Source of the DNA: Butyricicoccus sp. Marseille-Q5471
Lineage (GTDB): Bacteria; Bacillota; Clostridia; Oscillospirales; Butyricicoccaceae
Length of the DNA stretch: 55,764 bases
Assembly (NCBI RefSeq): GCF_951230135.1
Contig: NZ_CATNVC010000014.1
Span: forward strand, 1 to 55,764
Direction: 5' to 3'
Below are positions 42,969 through 51,923 of this stretch, piece by piece. Under the pieces are notes generated by a model that was given only the letters and a program-made list of their open reading frames with translations, searched no databases and had not been told where the DNA came from. Every line of letters starts with the position of its first letter. Position 1 is the first letter of the stretch. The position numbers and the translations under genes are program-made.

Positions 42969-43826
42969 TCAGCGCTGATAATCGCGGTGCATGGTCACAA
43001 CACCATATTCTTTGCCTCGCAGGTGCGAACTCAGCGCTTCGGTGATGGCCACCGAGCGATGCTTACCGCCCGTGCAGCCAATACCGATGACGACATTCGC
43101 CTTACCCTCCGACACATAACACGGAAGCAGAAAATCAATCAGCGAGGTCAGATGGCTCATCAGCGCATCGGCCGTGCCGCCGCGGAACACGTAGTCCCGC
43201 ACATCGGGATCGGTGCCGTTTTTCTCACGCAGGCTCATTTCATAATAAGGGTTGGGCAGGAATCGCACGTCAAACACCAAATCGGCATCCGGCGGAATCC
43301 CGTATTTAAATCCAAAGGACTGCACGATAACCTCGAGCCGCCCCAAATTATCCGTGCCGGAAAAGAGGTTCAGCAGTCGTTCCCGCAACCCCGCGGCCGA
43401 CAGCGAAGTGGTATCCACGACAAAATCCGCCCGGCTGCGCAACGCAGAAAGCAGCTGCCGCTCCTTTTCGATTGCGGCAGTCATGCTCTCTCCCCGTTCC
43501 ATCAGCGGATGCTTGCGGCGCGTTTCTTTAAAGCGGCGAATGAGCGTCGGCGAATCCGTGTCCAGAAACAGGATGCGATAATCGCATCCCATATTTTTAA
43601 TCGAATCCAACGAATCAAACAGCTGCTGAAAATCGCCGCCCGCGCGCACATCGGTCACCAGCGCGACACGCTCGTACCGTTCTGTCGCCGCCAGGCAGAT
43701 TTCAGCAAAACGAGGAATCAGTGCAATCGGCAGATTGTCGACGCAGTAGTACCCCAAATCCTCCAGCGTGGCGACCGCACGGCTCTTTCCCGCGCCTGAC
43801 ATCCCCGAAACAATTAAAAAATACAT
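42969..43826 (-). CDS. rapZ: RapZ/YvcJ-family nucleotide-binding protein
   Basis: 285 residues. Walker A is SGMSGAGKSRAVA (about 7-19). The Walker B-like stretch is RILFLDTDSPTLIRRFKETRRKHPL. The C-terminal half is the conserved VQSFGFKYGIPPDADLVFDVRFLPNPYY...GCTGGKHRSVAITEAL. It hydrolyses GTP/ATP; in enterics it directs GlmZ RNA decay, and in Firmicutes its role is less clear. ATG after GAGGAAAGC. Co-transcribed with murB and whiA. Confidence 0.95.
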   Translation of the reverse strand: MYFLIVSGMSGAGKSRAVATLEDLGYYCVDNLPIALIPRFAEICLAATERYERVALVTDVRAGGDFQQLFDSLDSIKNMGCDYRILFLDTDSPTLIRRFKETRRKHPLMERGESMTAAIEKERQLLSALRSRADFVVDTTSLSAAGLRERLLNLFSGTDNLGRLEVIVQSFGFKYGIPPDADLVFDVRFLPNPYYEMSLREKNGTDPDVRDYVFRGGTADALMSHLTSLIDFLLPCYVSEGKANVVIGIGCTGGKHRSVAITEALSSHLRGKEYGVVTMHRDYQR

Positions 43827-43845
43827 GCTTTCCTCTGCTTTCTGT

Positions 43846-44757
43846 TTATCTAATGATGCGGACTTCGCATTCCAATTCTACGCCAAACTTCTCGTGCACG
43901 CGCTGTTGGACCGTTTCAATCAGCCGCAGCATATCATCACACGTCGCCCCACCGCGGTTAATCAGAAAGCCCGCATGCTTCTCCGATACCTGCGCCGCGC
44001 CGACGGCAAATCCCTTGAGACCGCATTCTTCAATCATTTGACCTGCAAAATGCCCTTGAGGCCGCTTGAAGGTTGAGCCTGCGCTTGGAAAGTTCAGTGG
44101 CTGTTTTGTACGGCGGCGCTGCGCAAAATCGTTCATTTTACTCAGAATTTCCGTCGGATCACCCGCTTGCAGTTTGAGTTCACTGCGCAGCACAATCCAA
44201 TCGGGCTGTTCCCGAAAGATGCTGCTGCGATAGTCAAACCGATGCGCTTCGCCCTCCAGCAGATGCAGCTCACCCGCGGCATCCAGATACTCGGTCTGCT
44301 GAACGATTGCCTGCATCTGACCGTCATATGCGCCCGCGTTCATGAATACCGCGCCGCCCAGACTGCCCGGAATGCCGCCTGCAAATTCTGCACCGGTCAA
44401 TCCCGCGTGCTGTGCGCACCGTGCCACACGGGACAGCAGCGCACCTGCCTCGGCAATCACCTTGTCCCCATCAATGTGCACCTCGTCCAAGCCTGTGGTG
44501 CACACAACCGCACTGCGCACACCGGCATCCGCCACCAGCATGTTTGAGCCGTTGCCTAGCATCAGGTACGGTAACTCCCGCTCGCGCAGACAGGCAATCG
44601 TGTACCGCAGACCTTCCTGCGTTTTGGGACTGATGAACACATCCGCCGGCCCACCGATCGCAAACGTCGTATGCTGTGCCATGCACTCATTTTCCCGCAC
44701 TTCTATCTCGTGCGCCGCCTGCTGCAGCGCCAAAATCAAATCATGGTATTGTTCCAT
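43846..44757 (-). CDS. murB: UDP-N-acetylenolpyruvoylglucosamine reductase (type II)
   Basis: 303 residues from the ATG at 44755-44757 (GGAGGAG upstream), normal for Gram-positive MurB. FAD-binding HTTFAIGGPADVF and LMLGNGSNMLVAD, AGGIPGSLGGAVFMNAGAYDGQ, catalytic Ser in PSAGSTFKRP and Glu near the C-terminus (VELECEV). It forms UDP-MurNAc in peptidoglycan synthesis. A longer frame to 44928 overlaps the gpsA terminator and is rejected. Confidence 0.95.
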   Translation of the reverse strand: MEQYHDLILALQQAAHEIEVRENECMAQHTTFAIGGPADVFISPKTQEGLRYTIACLRERELPYLMLGNGSNMLVADAGVRSAVVCTTGLDEVHIDGDKVIAEAGALLSRVARCAQHAGLTGAEFAGGIPGSLGGAVFMNAGAYDGQMQAIVQQTEYLDAAGELHLLEGEAHRFDYRSSIFREQPDWIVLRSELKLQAGDPTEILSKMNDFAQRRRTKQPLNFPSAGSTFKRPQGHFAGQMIEECGLKGFAVGAAQVSEKHAGFLINRGGATCDDMLRLIETVQQRVHEKFGVELECEVRIIR

Positions 44758-44793
44758 TGTTCTCCTCCGCAAGTCCAAAGGACGTATGCTATT

Positions 44794-44822
44794 ATTATAC
44801 CAAATCGCATGGCACTCTGCAA
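44794..44822 (-). promoter_or_regulatory. Promoter of murB-rapZ-whiA-dnaE
   Basis: TTGCAG (44817-44822) and TATAAT (44794-44799) with a 17-base spacer on the minus strand, 36 bases before the murB start. Confidence 0.8.
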
Positions 44823-44831
44823 TCAAAGCGC

Positions 44832-44870
44832 AAAAAAACAGCCGCAGGTCCAAGAAAACCCAACGGCTGT
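44832..44870 (-). terminator. Terminator after gpsA
   Basis: ACAGCCG / CGGCTGT (44864-44870 with 44838-44844) closes a loop that itself contains a small stem. A run of seven T on the minus strand (44832-44838) follows. Just downstream of the gpsA stop. Confidence 0.82.
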
Positions 44871-44881
44871 ATATTTTTGAA

Positions 44882-45895
44882 TCAATGCACCCAAACCTGC
44901 TCATTTTCGCCCTTACGCGGACGGCCAATCAGCAGCTTAATCGCATCCTGCGCCGAAGCGCCGCGATACAGCACGTCATACATCGCATCAACAATCGGCA
45001 TGGAAACGCCCTGCTGCTGTGCAAGGTGATAGCCGGCCTCGGTGGCGTAATAGCCTTCTACTGTTGCGCCAACTTCGCGCATGGCTTCTTCCGCGGTCTT
45101 GCCCTGTCCAATCAGGATGCCTGCCCGACGATTACGAGAATGCATCGAGCAGCAGGTTACGATCAAGTCACCTACGCCGGAAAGACCTGCGAACGTCTCC
45201 TGATGTGCGCCAAGCTTGACGCCCAGACGCGCAATCTCAGTCAATCCGCGGGTCATGAACGCGGCCTTCGAATTATCGCCCAATCCCAGACCATCGGAGA
45301 TGCCCGCGCCGAGTGCGATAATGTTCTTGAACGCGCCGCCCAGCTCTGCACCGACAATATCGGCCGAGGTGTAAACGCGGAAAAAGTTTTCATTCATGAA
45401 GGCGGCCTGCACCAACTCCGCCGCATCCCTGCTGGCCGAAGCCGCAACAATTGCGGTCGGAATGCCGCGTGCCACTTCCTCGGCATGTGTCGGCCCGGTC
45501 AGTGCGACAACAGGGTTTTTGCCCTGCATCTCGCGCTCAATGGTCTCGGAAAAGCGGCAGTAGCCGTGCTTGGAATCCAGTCCCTTGCCAACGTTTACAA
45601 CAACCGTGCCCGCGGGTACAATTTCGGATAACTGCGCCGCAGTGGAGGCAACCGCAAAGCTCGGCACCGCCATCAGAACGATATCCGCATCCTTCGCGCC
45701 CGACATGTCGGTTGTGATTTCAATGTCCTCCGGAATCATTACGCCGGGCAGCAGCTTTTCATGGCAGCGCTTTTCACGCAGCATGTCGCACTCTGTCTGC
45801 AGATACGTCCACGAGCTCACCTGATGACCGTTGGTATGCAGCAAATTCGCCAATGCGATACCCCAACCGCCGGTGCCCAATACGAAAATCTTCAT
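44882..45895 (-). CDS. gpsA: Glycerol-3-phosphate dehydrogenase [NAD(P)+]
   Basis: 337 residues. N-terminal IFVLGTGGWGIALANLL dinucleotide fold, PSFAVASTAAQL, and the C-terminal substrate domain with ELGGAFKNIIALGAGISDGLGLGDNSKAAFMTRGLTEIARLG (catalytic Lys) and GLSGVGDLIVTCCSMHSRNRRAG. It reduces dihydroxyacetone phosphate for phospholipid synthesis, feeding PlsY encoded just upstream. The ATG overlaps the plsY stop as ATGA. Confidence 0.96.
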   Translation of the reverse strand: MKIFVLGTGGWGIALANLLHTNGHQVSSWTYLQTECDMLREKRCHEKLLPGVMIPEDIEITTDMSGAKDADIVLMAVPSFAVASTAAQLSEIVPAGTVVVNVGKGLDSKHGYCRFSETIEREMQGKNPVVALTGPTHAEEVARGIPTAIVAASASRDAAELVQAAFMNENFFRVYTSADIVGAELGGAFKNIIALGAGISDGLGLGDNSKAAFMTRGLTEIARLGVKLGAHQETFAGLSGVGDLIVTCCSMHSRNRRAGILIGQGKTAEEAMREVGATVEGYYATEAGYHLAQQQGVSMPIVDAMYDVLYRGASAQDAIKLLIGRPRKGENEQVWVH

Positions 45896-46539
45896 GTTTT
45901 GCCCTCTCTTTTCGTCTTGCTCTCATCTGTCTCAATGGTCTTTTTGCTCTTAAACGAGAACCTGTTCTCTGTTCCCGTCAGAATGCGGCCAATGTTTGCA
46001 CGGTGCATAAAGATGACTGCTGCCGCCATGCCAAAGGCCATTGCCCTCAGCACCGGATCATGGTAAAAGAGATACGTTGTAATCGGAAAGCTGATTGCGC
46101 CCAGAATCGAGCCAAGCGACACCCAGCGCGTTAGAATGACCGATACGAAAAACAGACCGATTGCAATGCAGAACACGCGCCAGTCAAACAGCGCGAGCAT
46201 TGTTGCGCCAACCAAGACGCCCTTGCCGCCGCGAAAGCCGAAATACAGTGGAAACATATGACCCAGAATGACAAAGATGCCGCCAATCAGTTTGCCGACC
46301 GGCCCGCCCAGCAACGCGCCAATCGCAACCGCAGCTGCGCCCTTTCCAATGTCACCCAACAGAACAAGCAGCGTTTTTTTGCCACCCATCGTGCGGTAGG
46401 AATTGGTCAGACCCGCATTGCCCGAGCCATAGTCGCGGATATCCTTACCTAACGTCAGCTTGCTTACAATGATGGCAAAACTCAGCGAACCGAGCAAATA
46501 GCCGCATATCGCGATAATGGCGAAGTTTGTTATAGTCAT
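45892..46539 (-). CDS. plsY: Glycerol-3-phosphate acyltransferase PlsY
   Basis: 215 residues, about five membrane segments. Conserved loops GYLLGSLSFAIIVSKL, DIRDYGSGNAGLTNSYRTMG, LGDIGKGA, GHMFPLYFGFRGGKGV and HRANIGRILTGTE contain the three PlsY catalytic motifs. It transfers acyl from acyl-phosphate to glycerol-3-phosphate at the membrane. It sits between der and gpsA, joined to gpsA by ATGA. Confidence 0.96.
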   Translation of the reverse strand: MTITNFAIIAICGYLLGSLSFAIIVSKLTLGKDIRDYGSGNAGLTNSYRTMGGKKTLLVLLGDIGKGAAAVAIGALLGGPVGKLIGGIFVILGHMFPLYFGFRGGKGVLVGATMLALFDWRVFCIAIGLFFVSVILTRWVSLGSILGAISFPITTYLFYHDPVLRAMAFGMAAAVIFMHRANIGRILTGTENRFSFKSKKTIETDESKTKREGKT

Positions 46540-46562
46540 CTATTGTGTCACTCCCCGTATTG

Positions 46563-47891
46563 TCACTTTTCCTTATCGCCACGCTGACGCACGATCATGC
46601 GCACCGGCGTGCCCGTCAGGCCAAATACCTCACGCACCTGATTTTCCAGATAGCGCTGATACGAAAAATGGAACAGCCGCGCATCGTTGCAGAAGCAGAC
46701 AAAGGTCGGCGGGCAGGTAGACGGCTGCGTCATATAGAAAATCTTCAGGCGGCGGCCTTTGTCCGTTGGCGGCTGCACACGTGCGGTCGCATCCGCCAGA
46801 ATCGAGTTGAGCTGACCGGTCGGAATACGCATGTGGTTTTGCTCGTACACATCCTTAACCAGCTCAAACAGCTTGTCAACACGCTGACCGGTCTGCGCCG
46901 AAATGAACAACACAGGGGCATACGGCATATAAGCCAATCCCTCACGCACGCGGAGCGTGTACTCCTGCATGGTTTTTCCGTCCTTTTCCACCAAATCCCA
47001 CTTGTTGACCACAATGATACTGGCCTTGCCTGCATTGTGCGCCTCGCCGGCGACCTTGGTGTCCTGCTCGGTCACGCCCTCGGTCGCGTCAATCATGATG
47101 ACACAGACATCGGAACGCTCCACTGCGAGCAGCGAACGCATGACCGAATACTTTTCAATTTTCTCATCCACCTTGCTCTTCTTGCGGATACCCGCCGTGT
47201 CGATGAAGGTAAATTTACCGTGCGCGTTGTCAAGCTCGGCATCCACACTGTCTCGCGTCGTGCCGGCGATATTGGAGACAATGACGCGCTCCTCACCCAA
47301 TACGCGGTTGAGCAGACTCGACTTGCCGACGTTCGGCTTGCCAATCAGCGCCACGCGGATCCGCTCATCGTCCTGTTCCCCATCCTCTTCGGGCGGGAAA
47401 TAATCGTAGCACACATCAAGCAAATCGCCCACGCCGTAACCATGCAGCGCGGAAATGCCCCACGGCTCGCCCAGACCGAGGTTGTAAAATTCATAGAATT
47501 CGGCCTCTGGCTGACCGGGTCGGTCGCACTTGTTGACCGCCAGCACAATCGGCTTGCCGGAACGCTGCAGCATAGCAGCCACGTCCTGATCGGCCGCAGT
47601 GATGCCGGTACGCAAATCAGTGATAAAGATGATCACATCAGCATTAGAAATCGCCGTTTCCGCCTGAAAACGCATGAATTTCAGAATTTCATTGTCATTT
47701 GACGGCTCGATACCGCCGGTGTCAACCACCGTGAAATCACGGCCGCGCCAGTCGCTGTCTGCATACAGACGGTCACGGGTTACGCCGGGTGTATCCTCTA
47801 CAATCGACAGGCGCTTGCCTGCCAGTCGGTTAAAAAGCTGACTTTTGCCTACGTTGGGTCGTCCAACGATAGCAACAATGGGTTTTGACAT
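46563..47891 (-). CDS. der: Ribosome-associated GTPase Der (EngA)
   Basis: 442 residues with two tandem G domains. G1 motifs are GRPNVGKS (about 10) and GKPNVGKS (about 185), with DTGG/DTAG switch II and NKCD/NKWD base-recognition motifs. A C-terminal KH-like domain reads LKIFYMTQPSTCPPTFVCFCNDARLFHFSYQRYLENQVRE. It is essential for 50S assembly. It lies 24 bases after the DUF512 gene. Confidence 0.97.
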   Translation of the reverse strand: MSKPIVAIVGRPNVGKSQLFNRLAGKRLSIVEDTPGVTRDRLYADSDWRGRDFTVVDTGGIEPSNDNEILKFMRFQAETAISNADVIIFITDLRTGITAADQDVAAMLQRSGKPIVLAVNKCDRPGQPEAEFYEFYNLGLGEPWGISALHGYGVGDLLDVCYDYFPPEEDGEQDDERIRVALIGKPNVGKSSLLNRVLGEERVIVSNIAGTTRDSVDAELDNAHGKFTFIDTAGIRKKSKVDEKIEKYSVMRSLLAVERSDVCVIMIDATEGVTEQDTKVAGEAHNAGKASIIVVNKWDLVEKDGKTMQEYTLRVREGLAYMPYAPVLFISAQTGQRVDKLFELVKDVYEQNHMRIPTGQLNSILADATARVQPPTDKGRRLKIFYMTQPSTCPPTFVCFCNDARLFHFSYQRYLENQVREVFGLTGTPVRMIVRQRGDKEK

Positions 47892-47914
47892 AAAAGTTAC
47901 CTCCTTTTCGGGGG

Positions 47915-49216
47915 TCAGTCCTCGAATATCTTACAGAGCAGATCGGCGCCGTCTATCTCAACGGGCACAATCGGCACACCGAGTTCGACCGATACCTGCT
48001 GCGGCGTCATGTCGTCCAAGAAAACATCCCCGCCGTCGCGCAGCATATTGGCGGAGATCAGCACGCGCTCGCCCAGTTCTCGTCCCTTGAGCTGCTTTAC
48101 CAAATCCTGTCCCGTCACAAGGCCGGCGACAGAGACCAGCTGCCCAAAGAAATCATTGCGAATCGCCACAACTTGTCCTCTTAAATTATCGCATTTTGCG
48201 GCCGCTTCGTCAAGCAAAAGCGCCAATGAGGGCGCGGCGGCCTGTCCGGTCGCAATGGTGAAGGGACGCGCGGTTCGACCCTTGTAATCAGGCAACGCGA
48301 GGCGGAACTCCTCCATAAAAAGCGGCAGCATGCCGATACCGTTTTCAAACTGCGTGAAATCCTCATAGTATTCGGTGTCCCGAAGCGGACGTCCCGCCTT
48401 GAGATACAGTTCATCTCCGCACCAAACCAACCGCGTGCCGAGCTCCTGCAGGCATTCGTCTGCAAAGGGTTCGACGATGTCGAGCACCTCGCCTGCGCTT
48501 TCAGACGTGGTCGGTTCGAGGGCATACAGGCCCTCACGATGGTTGGTCATACCGAACGGCACGACGGAAATCGTGCTGACCGCCGGATACAGCGCTTTAA
48601 GGTCACGAAGCGACCGGCGCAGCTCCTCGCCATCATTTAATCCCTTGCACACGACCAGCTGACAATTCATCGTGATGCCGCCTTCGGCAAAGCGGTTCAT
48701 GATTTGCAGCGCCTCACCCGCCCGCTTGTTCTGCAGCATTTTGACACGCAGTTCGGGATTGGTCGTCTGCACCGAAATGTTGACAGGCGAAATGTGCATC
48801 CGCAGAATACGGTCGACATCCGCTTCGGACAGATTGGTCATGGAAATATAGTTTCCCATCAGAAAGGACATGCGCGCATCGTCATCCTTGACATATAGCG
48901 TCTCGCGCATCCCCTTGGGCAGCTGATCGATGAAACAGAACACGCATTTATTGGAACATTGCTTCATGCCATCCATCAAATAATGCTCAAACGTCAGCCC
49001 AAGCGGCTCTCCCTCGTGTTTGTGAACGGGAATGTCGCAGACCGCGCCGTCCTCGTCCTGTATCTTCAATACTAATTTTGCGTCATAAGAGTAAAATTTA
49101 TAATCTAATACATCACGAATTGACGTACCATCAATTGAGAGCAATATTTGTCCCGCGCGCAGTCCCGCGCGGTCAGCCGGACTGTCTTGGTCGACCAATG
49201 TGATTTTTGACGCCAT
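47915..49216 (-). CDS. DUF512 radical SAM/PDZ protein
   Basis: 433 residues from the ATG at 49214-49216, with AAAGGAGG upstream. An N-terminal PDZ-like domain (ITLVDQDSPADRAGLRAGQILLSIDG) precedes a radical SAM barrel with the cluster motif CSNKCVFCFIDQLPKGMR (CxxxCxxC). A C-terminal DUF512 region completes the family architecture. Function is unknown in Firmicutes, though it is regularly encoded before der. It follows directly after the rpmF terminator and shows no promoter of its own. Confidence 0.9.
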   Translation of the reverse strand: MASKITLVDQDSPADRAGLRAGQILLSIDGTSIRDVLDYKFYSYDAKLVLKIQDEDGAVCDIPVHKHEGEPLGLTFEHYLMDGMKQCSNKCVFCFIDQLPKGMRETLYVKDDDARMSFLMGNYISMTNLSEADVDRILRMHISPVNISVQTTNPELRVKMLQNKRAGEALQIMNRFAEGGITMNCQLVVCKGLNDGEELRRSLRDLKALYPAVSTISVVPFGMTNHREGLYALEPTTSESAGEVLDIVEPFADECLQELGTRLVWCGDELYLKAGRPLRDTEYYEDFTQFENGIGMLPLFMEEFRLALPDYKGRTARPFTIATGQAAAPSLALLLDEAAAKCDNLRGQVVAIRNDFFGQLVSVAGLVTGQDLVKQLKGRELGERVLISANMLRDGGDVFLDDMTPQQVSVELGVPIVPVEIDGADLLCKIFED

Positions 49217-49236
49217 GCAAACGACCTCCTTTCCAT

Positions 49237-49271
49237 AAAAAAAATGGAGAAAGCCAAGCGCTTTCTCCATT
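49237..49271 (-). terminator. Terminator-like hairpin between rpmF and the DUF512 gene
   Basis: An 11-bp stem (49261-49271 with 49243-49253) with loop CCAAGCG on the plus strand, then eight T on the minus strand (49237-49244). The DUF512 ribosome site begins four bases beyond the T run, leaving no room for a promoter after it. Confidence 0.85.
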
Positions 49272-49279
49272 TTGCAAGC

Positions 49280-49462
49280 TTACGCTTCGGTCGATACGAC
49301 CTCGCGGCCGTTGTAGTAGCCACAAGCCTTGCACATTCTGTGGGACAGCTTCATCTCGCCGCACTTAGGGCACTTGGTCATGCCGGGCAGAGAGAGCTTC
49401 CAGTGCGAGCTACGACGCTTGTCGCGGCGGGCTTTCGAAACTTTTCTCTTAGGTACTGCCAT
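49280..49462 (-). CDS. rpmF: 50S ribosomal protein L32
   Basis: 60 residues. [23 protein letters not shown] is the L32 start, and CPKC...CKAC gives the zinc-binding C+ form. ATG after AGGAGG. It follows yceD, the usual pairing. Confidence 0.97.
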   Translation of the reverse strand: MAVPKRKVSKARRDKRRSSHWKLSLPGMTKCPKCGEMKLSHRMCKACGYYNGREVVSTEA

Positions 49463-49510
49463 GGTGGATACACCTCCTACTCTTTCTTCTATTATCTTGC
49501 GAACGTAAAA

Positions 49511-50026
49511 TTAGGACTGCTCGTCCCGATTGGAATCGAGCAGCGCGCGCAGCGCGGCAAAACGCGGATCCATTTGACGGCTTTCGCAGTCGCACTGGGT
49601 CACGTTTCGGTCAGCACCGCAATGGGGACAAAGACCCTTGCAGTCCTCCGCGCAGAGGTAGGTCATTTCCACCTGTAAAATAAGCGCCGGAACCAAAATA
49701 TCAGCGGGGTCAACGCTGTCTTCAGTCAGCACGAAGAGATCTTCTTCCTCCTCGGCGGTTGGGTCGTCGGAAAGGATGGTGTCGGTTTCCGCAGTCAGCA
49801 GAATATCAAGCGGTTTGAGACAACGCGCACAGCACGTGGAATAAATCGTCTTGACCGTACCCTTCAGGCGCAGCACGCCGGAGTCGTTCGTCACTTCACC
49901 GGTTAGGTGCACCGGACTTTGGAATGGATGCGCTCCATAGAGCGCTTCACCGCTCAGGTCGATGGTTTCGGAAAACGGAACACTCGTGACCTTTGCACCG
50001 GTTAATTTTTTTAAATCAATCTTCAT
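49511..50026 (-). CDS. yceD: DUF177/YceD family protein
   Basis: 171 residues. Four cysteines appear in CCARCLKPL and LCAEDCKGLCPHCGADRN, and the C-terminal CESRQMDPRFAALRALL is the DUF177 ending. In bacteria and chloroplasts the family is tied to 23S rRNA accumulation. ATG at 50024-50026 with TGAGGT. Co-transcribed with rpmF from the promoter at 50052. Confidence 0.92.
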   Translation of the reverse strand: MKIDLKKLTGAKVTSVPFSETIDLSGEALYGAHPFQSPVHLTGEVTNDSGVLRLKGTVKTIYSTCCARCLKPLDILLTAETDTILSDDPTAEEEEDLFVLTEDSVDPADILVPALILQVEMTYLCAEDCKGLCPHCGADRNVTQCDCESRQMDPRFAALRALLDSNRDEQS

Positions 50027-50051
50027 GTCAACCTCACATGGTACATGGTAT

Positions 50052-50081
50052 AGTATACTATATCGAATCAGCGTTTGTCAA
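50052..50081 (-). promoter_or_regulatory. Promoter of yceD-rpmF
   Basis: TTGACA (50076-50081) and TATACT (50052-50057) with an 18-base spacer on the minus strand, ending 25 bases before yceD. Confidence 0.78.
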
Positions 50082-50173
50082 CCAAAAAATGCGCAAAAAC
50101 GCGTATTTTCTTTTGCAGAATTATGCGGTATACTGTTATTAGTATAGAATCAGCAAACGGAAGGAAAAACGCC

Positions 50174-51145
50174 TTGAAAGAATATCAAATCACAAAAAAC
50201 GACAGCGGCCAACGGCTGAACAAGTTTCTCGAAAAGGCCGTTCCCCGCCTGTCCGGCGGTATGATGCACAAATATCTGCGTCTCAAGCGAATCAAAGTCA
50301 ACGGCAAACGTGCAGAAGCCGCTTATAAGCTTACCGAAGGAGATGCCGTTCAGCTTTATCTGAACGACGAGTACTTTGACGATGTGCGCGAAGAAGAAGC
50401 ATACCGATATATTATAACACCAAAACTCAATATCGTCTACGAGGATGCGCATATTTTGTTGGTGGATAAATCGCCCGGCATGGTGGTTCATGCCGACGAG
50501 CACGGCGATGCAAACACGCTGATTGCCAATATTCAGGCATATCTGTTTCAGTCCGGTGCATGGAAGCCGGATGACGCCGCCAGCTTCGCTCCCGCCCTGT
50601 GCAACCGAATTGACCGCAATACGGGCGGCATTGTCATTGCTGCAAAAACCGCGGAAGCGCTGCGCATCTTAAACGATAAAATTAAGGATCGGGAACTCGA
50701 AAAGAAATATCTCTGTGTTGTCCACGGCGCACCGCGTCCGGGGGCAGGAGAAATACAGAATTTTTTGCGGCGCGATGAGAAGAATAAGCAGGTCACCGTT
50801 CACGCGGCGCAAGTTCCCGGCAGCAAAACTGCGCATACGCGTTATCGCACGCTTGCCCGAAGCGGCGCACTATCGCTCGTCGAGTGCGAACTGCTGACCG
50901 GCCGCACCCATCAAATCCGTGCGCATATGGCATCCATCGGCTGTCCCCTGCTTGGTGACGGCAAGTATGGCAGCAACGAACAAAACCGCCCCTACCGTGA
51001 AAAGGGACAGGCGCTCTACTCTTATTCGCTTACCTTCCGCTTTGAAGAGGATGCAGGCGTACTGTCCTATTTAAATGATAAAACGTTTCTTGTGCGCAAT
51101 ATACCTTTTGTAACCAAGTATTTTCCGGGTTATACCTTTAAATAA
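50174..51145 (+). CDS. RluA-family pseudouridine synthase
   Basis: 323 residues from TTG at 50174, which has GGAAGG nine bases upstream. An extension to 50075 would run through the promoter region. An N-terminal S4 domain (GQRLNKFLEKAVPRLSGGMMHKYLRLKRIKVNG) precedes the catalytic domain with NRIDRNTGGIVIAAKT (nucleophile Asp) and ECELLTGRTHQIRAHMASIGCPLLGDGKYG. It isomerises uridines in rRNA; RluC/RluD-type specificity cannot be separated by eye. The promoter is not clear: a TATACT at 50129-50134 lacks a good -35. Confidence 0.92.
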   Translation: MKEYQITKNDSGQRLNKFLEKAVPRLSGGMMHKYLRLKRIKVNGKRAEAAYKLTEGDAVQLYLNDEYFDDVREEEAYRYIITPKLNIVYEDAHILLVDKSPGMVVHADEHGDANTLIANIQAYLFQSGAWKPDDAASFAPALCNRIDRNTGGIVIAAKTAEALRILNDKIKDRELEKKYLCVVHGAPRPGAGEIQNFLRRDEKNKQVTVHAAQVPGSKTAHTRYRTLARSGALSLVECELLTGRTHQIRAHMASIGCPLLGDGKYGSNEQNRPYREKGQALYSYSLTFRFEEDAGVLSYLNDKTFLVRNIPFVTKYFPGYTFK

Positions 51146-51185
51146 GGGTTTCGTGGCTACGACGCGCCAATGCTCATCGCCATGT

Positions 51186-51221
51186 AAAAAGGCTTCCGGC
51201 AGCAATGCCGGAAGCCTTTTT
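51186..51221. terminator. Bidirectional terminator between convergent genes
   Basis: GGCTTCCGGC / GCCGGAAGCC (51191-51200 with 51207-51216) with A5 before and T5 after. It serves the plus-strand pseudouridine synthase and the minus-strand AIM24 gene. Confidence 0.92.
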
Positions 51222-51222
51222 C

Positions 51223-51906
51223 TTATGTATTGCTCGAGGGGAAATACGGCCGCAGCGTCCCTGCAACCGCACTGATCGGCATTGTCTGCAAAAGCAACTG
51301 CCCCGGTCCGGTAACCACAGTGTTGAACAGTCCCTCTCCGCCGAACAGAATATTCTTCACGCCCGGCACGGAAACGATATCAATCGAGCAGGTCTCGCTC
51401 ATGGCTGCAACATAGCCGTTATCCACGACAATTTTTTGCCCCGGTGCTAACGTATATTCAACCGTATGCCCGTCAATCTCAATGAAGGCGGTTCCCTGCC
51501 CACTCAGGCGCTGCATAATGAACCCTTCTCCACCGAAAAAGCCTGCGCCAAGCTTCTTCTGAAAGAACACAGACATCTCAATCCCTGCCTCCGACGCCAG
51601 AAATGCAGCCTTCTGCACGACCATTCCGCGGCCCGGTGCGATATCCATCTTGCGAATCGTCCCTGGGAAACTGGATGCGAACGCAATCATGCCTGGACCG
51701 CCCTGCGCGGTGTAGCGATTCTGAAACAAGGCCTCCCCCGCAAACATACGACCCAGCGCTTTGCCAATTCCGCCGTTTGAGGTGGTCTCCATGCGCATGT
51801 TGGGACTCATCCAGCACATGGAGCCACGTTCGGTTATCATACTCTCGCCATTTTCCAGTTCGCAGATTACTACCGGCAATGTCTCGCCCTGAATACTATA
51901 TTTCAT
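51223..51906 (-). CDS. AIM24/TIGR00266 family protein
   Basis: 227 residues, mostly beta, with glycine-rich repeats: GGPGMIAFASSFPGTI, GAGFFGGEGFIMQRLSGQGTAFIEIDG, VKNILFGGEGLFNTVVTGPGQLLLQTM. This double beta-helix family is widespread in bacteria and named for a mitochondrial homologue; its biochemical role is not known. It lies 17 bases after the deacetylase gene with GGAAGGA upstream, so the two are probably co-transcribed. Confidence 0.9.
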   Translation of the reverse strand: MKYSIQGETLPVVICELENGESMITERGSMCWMSPNMRMETTSNGGIGKALGRMFAGEALFQNRYTAQGGPGMIAFASSFPGTIRKMDIAPGRGMVVQKAAFLASEAGIEMSVFFQKKLGAGFFGGEGFIMQRLSGQGTAFIEIDGHTVEYTLAPGQKIVVDNGYVAAMSETCSIDIVSVPGVKNILFGGEGLFNTVVTGPGQLLLQTMPISAVAGTLRPYFPSSNT

Positions 51907-51923
51907 GTCAGGTCATCCTTCCA

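Noticed and set aside
44342-45631. A 429-codon plus-strand frame over murB and gpsA
   Set aside because: It crosses the gpsA terminator and the murB promoter and has low-complexity antisense composition.
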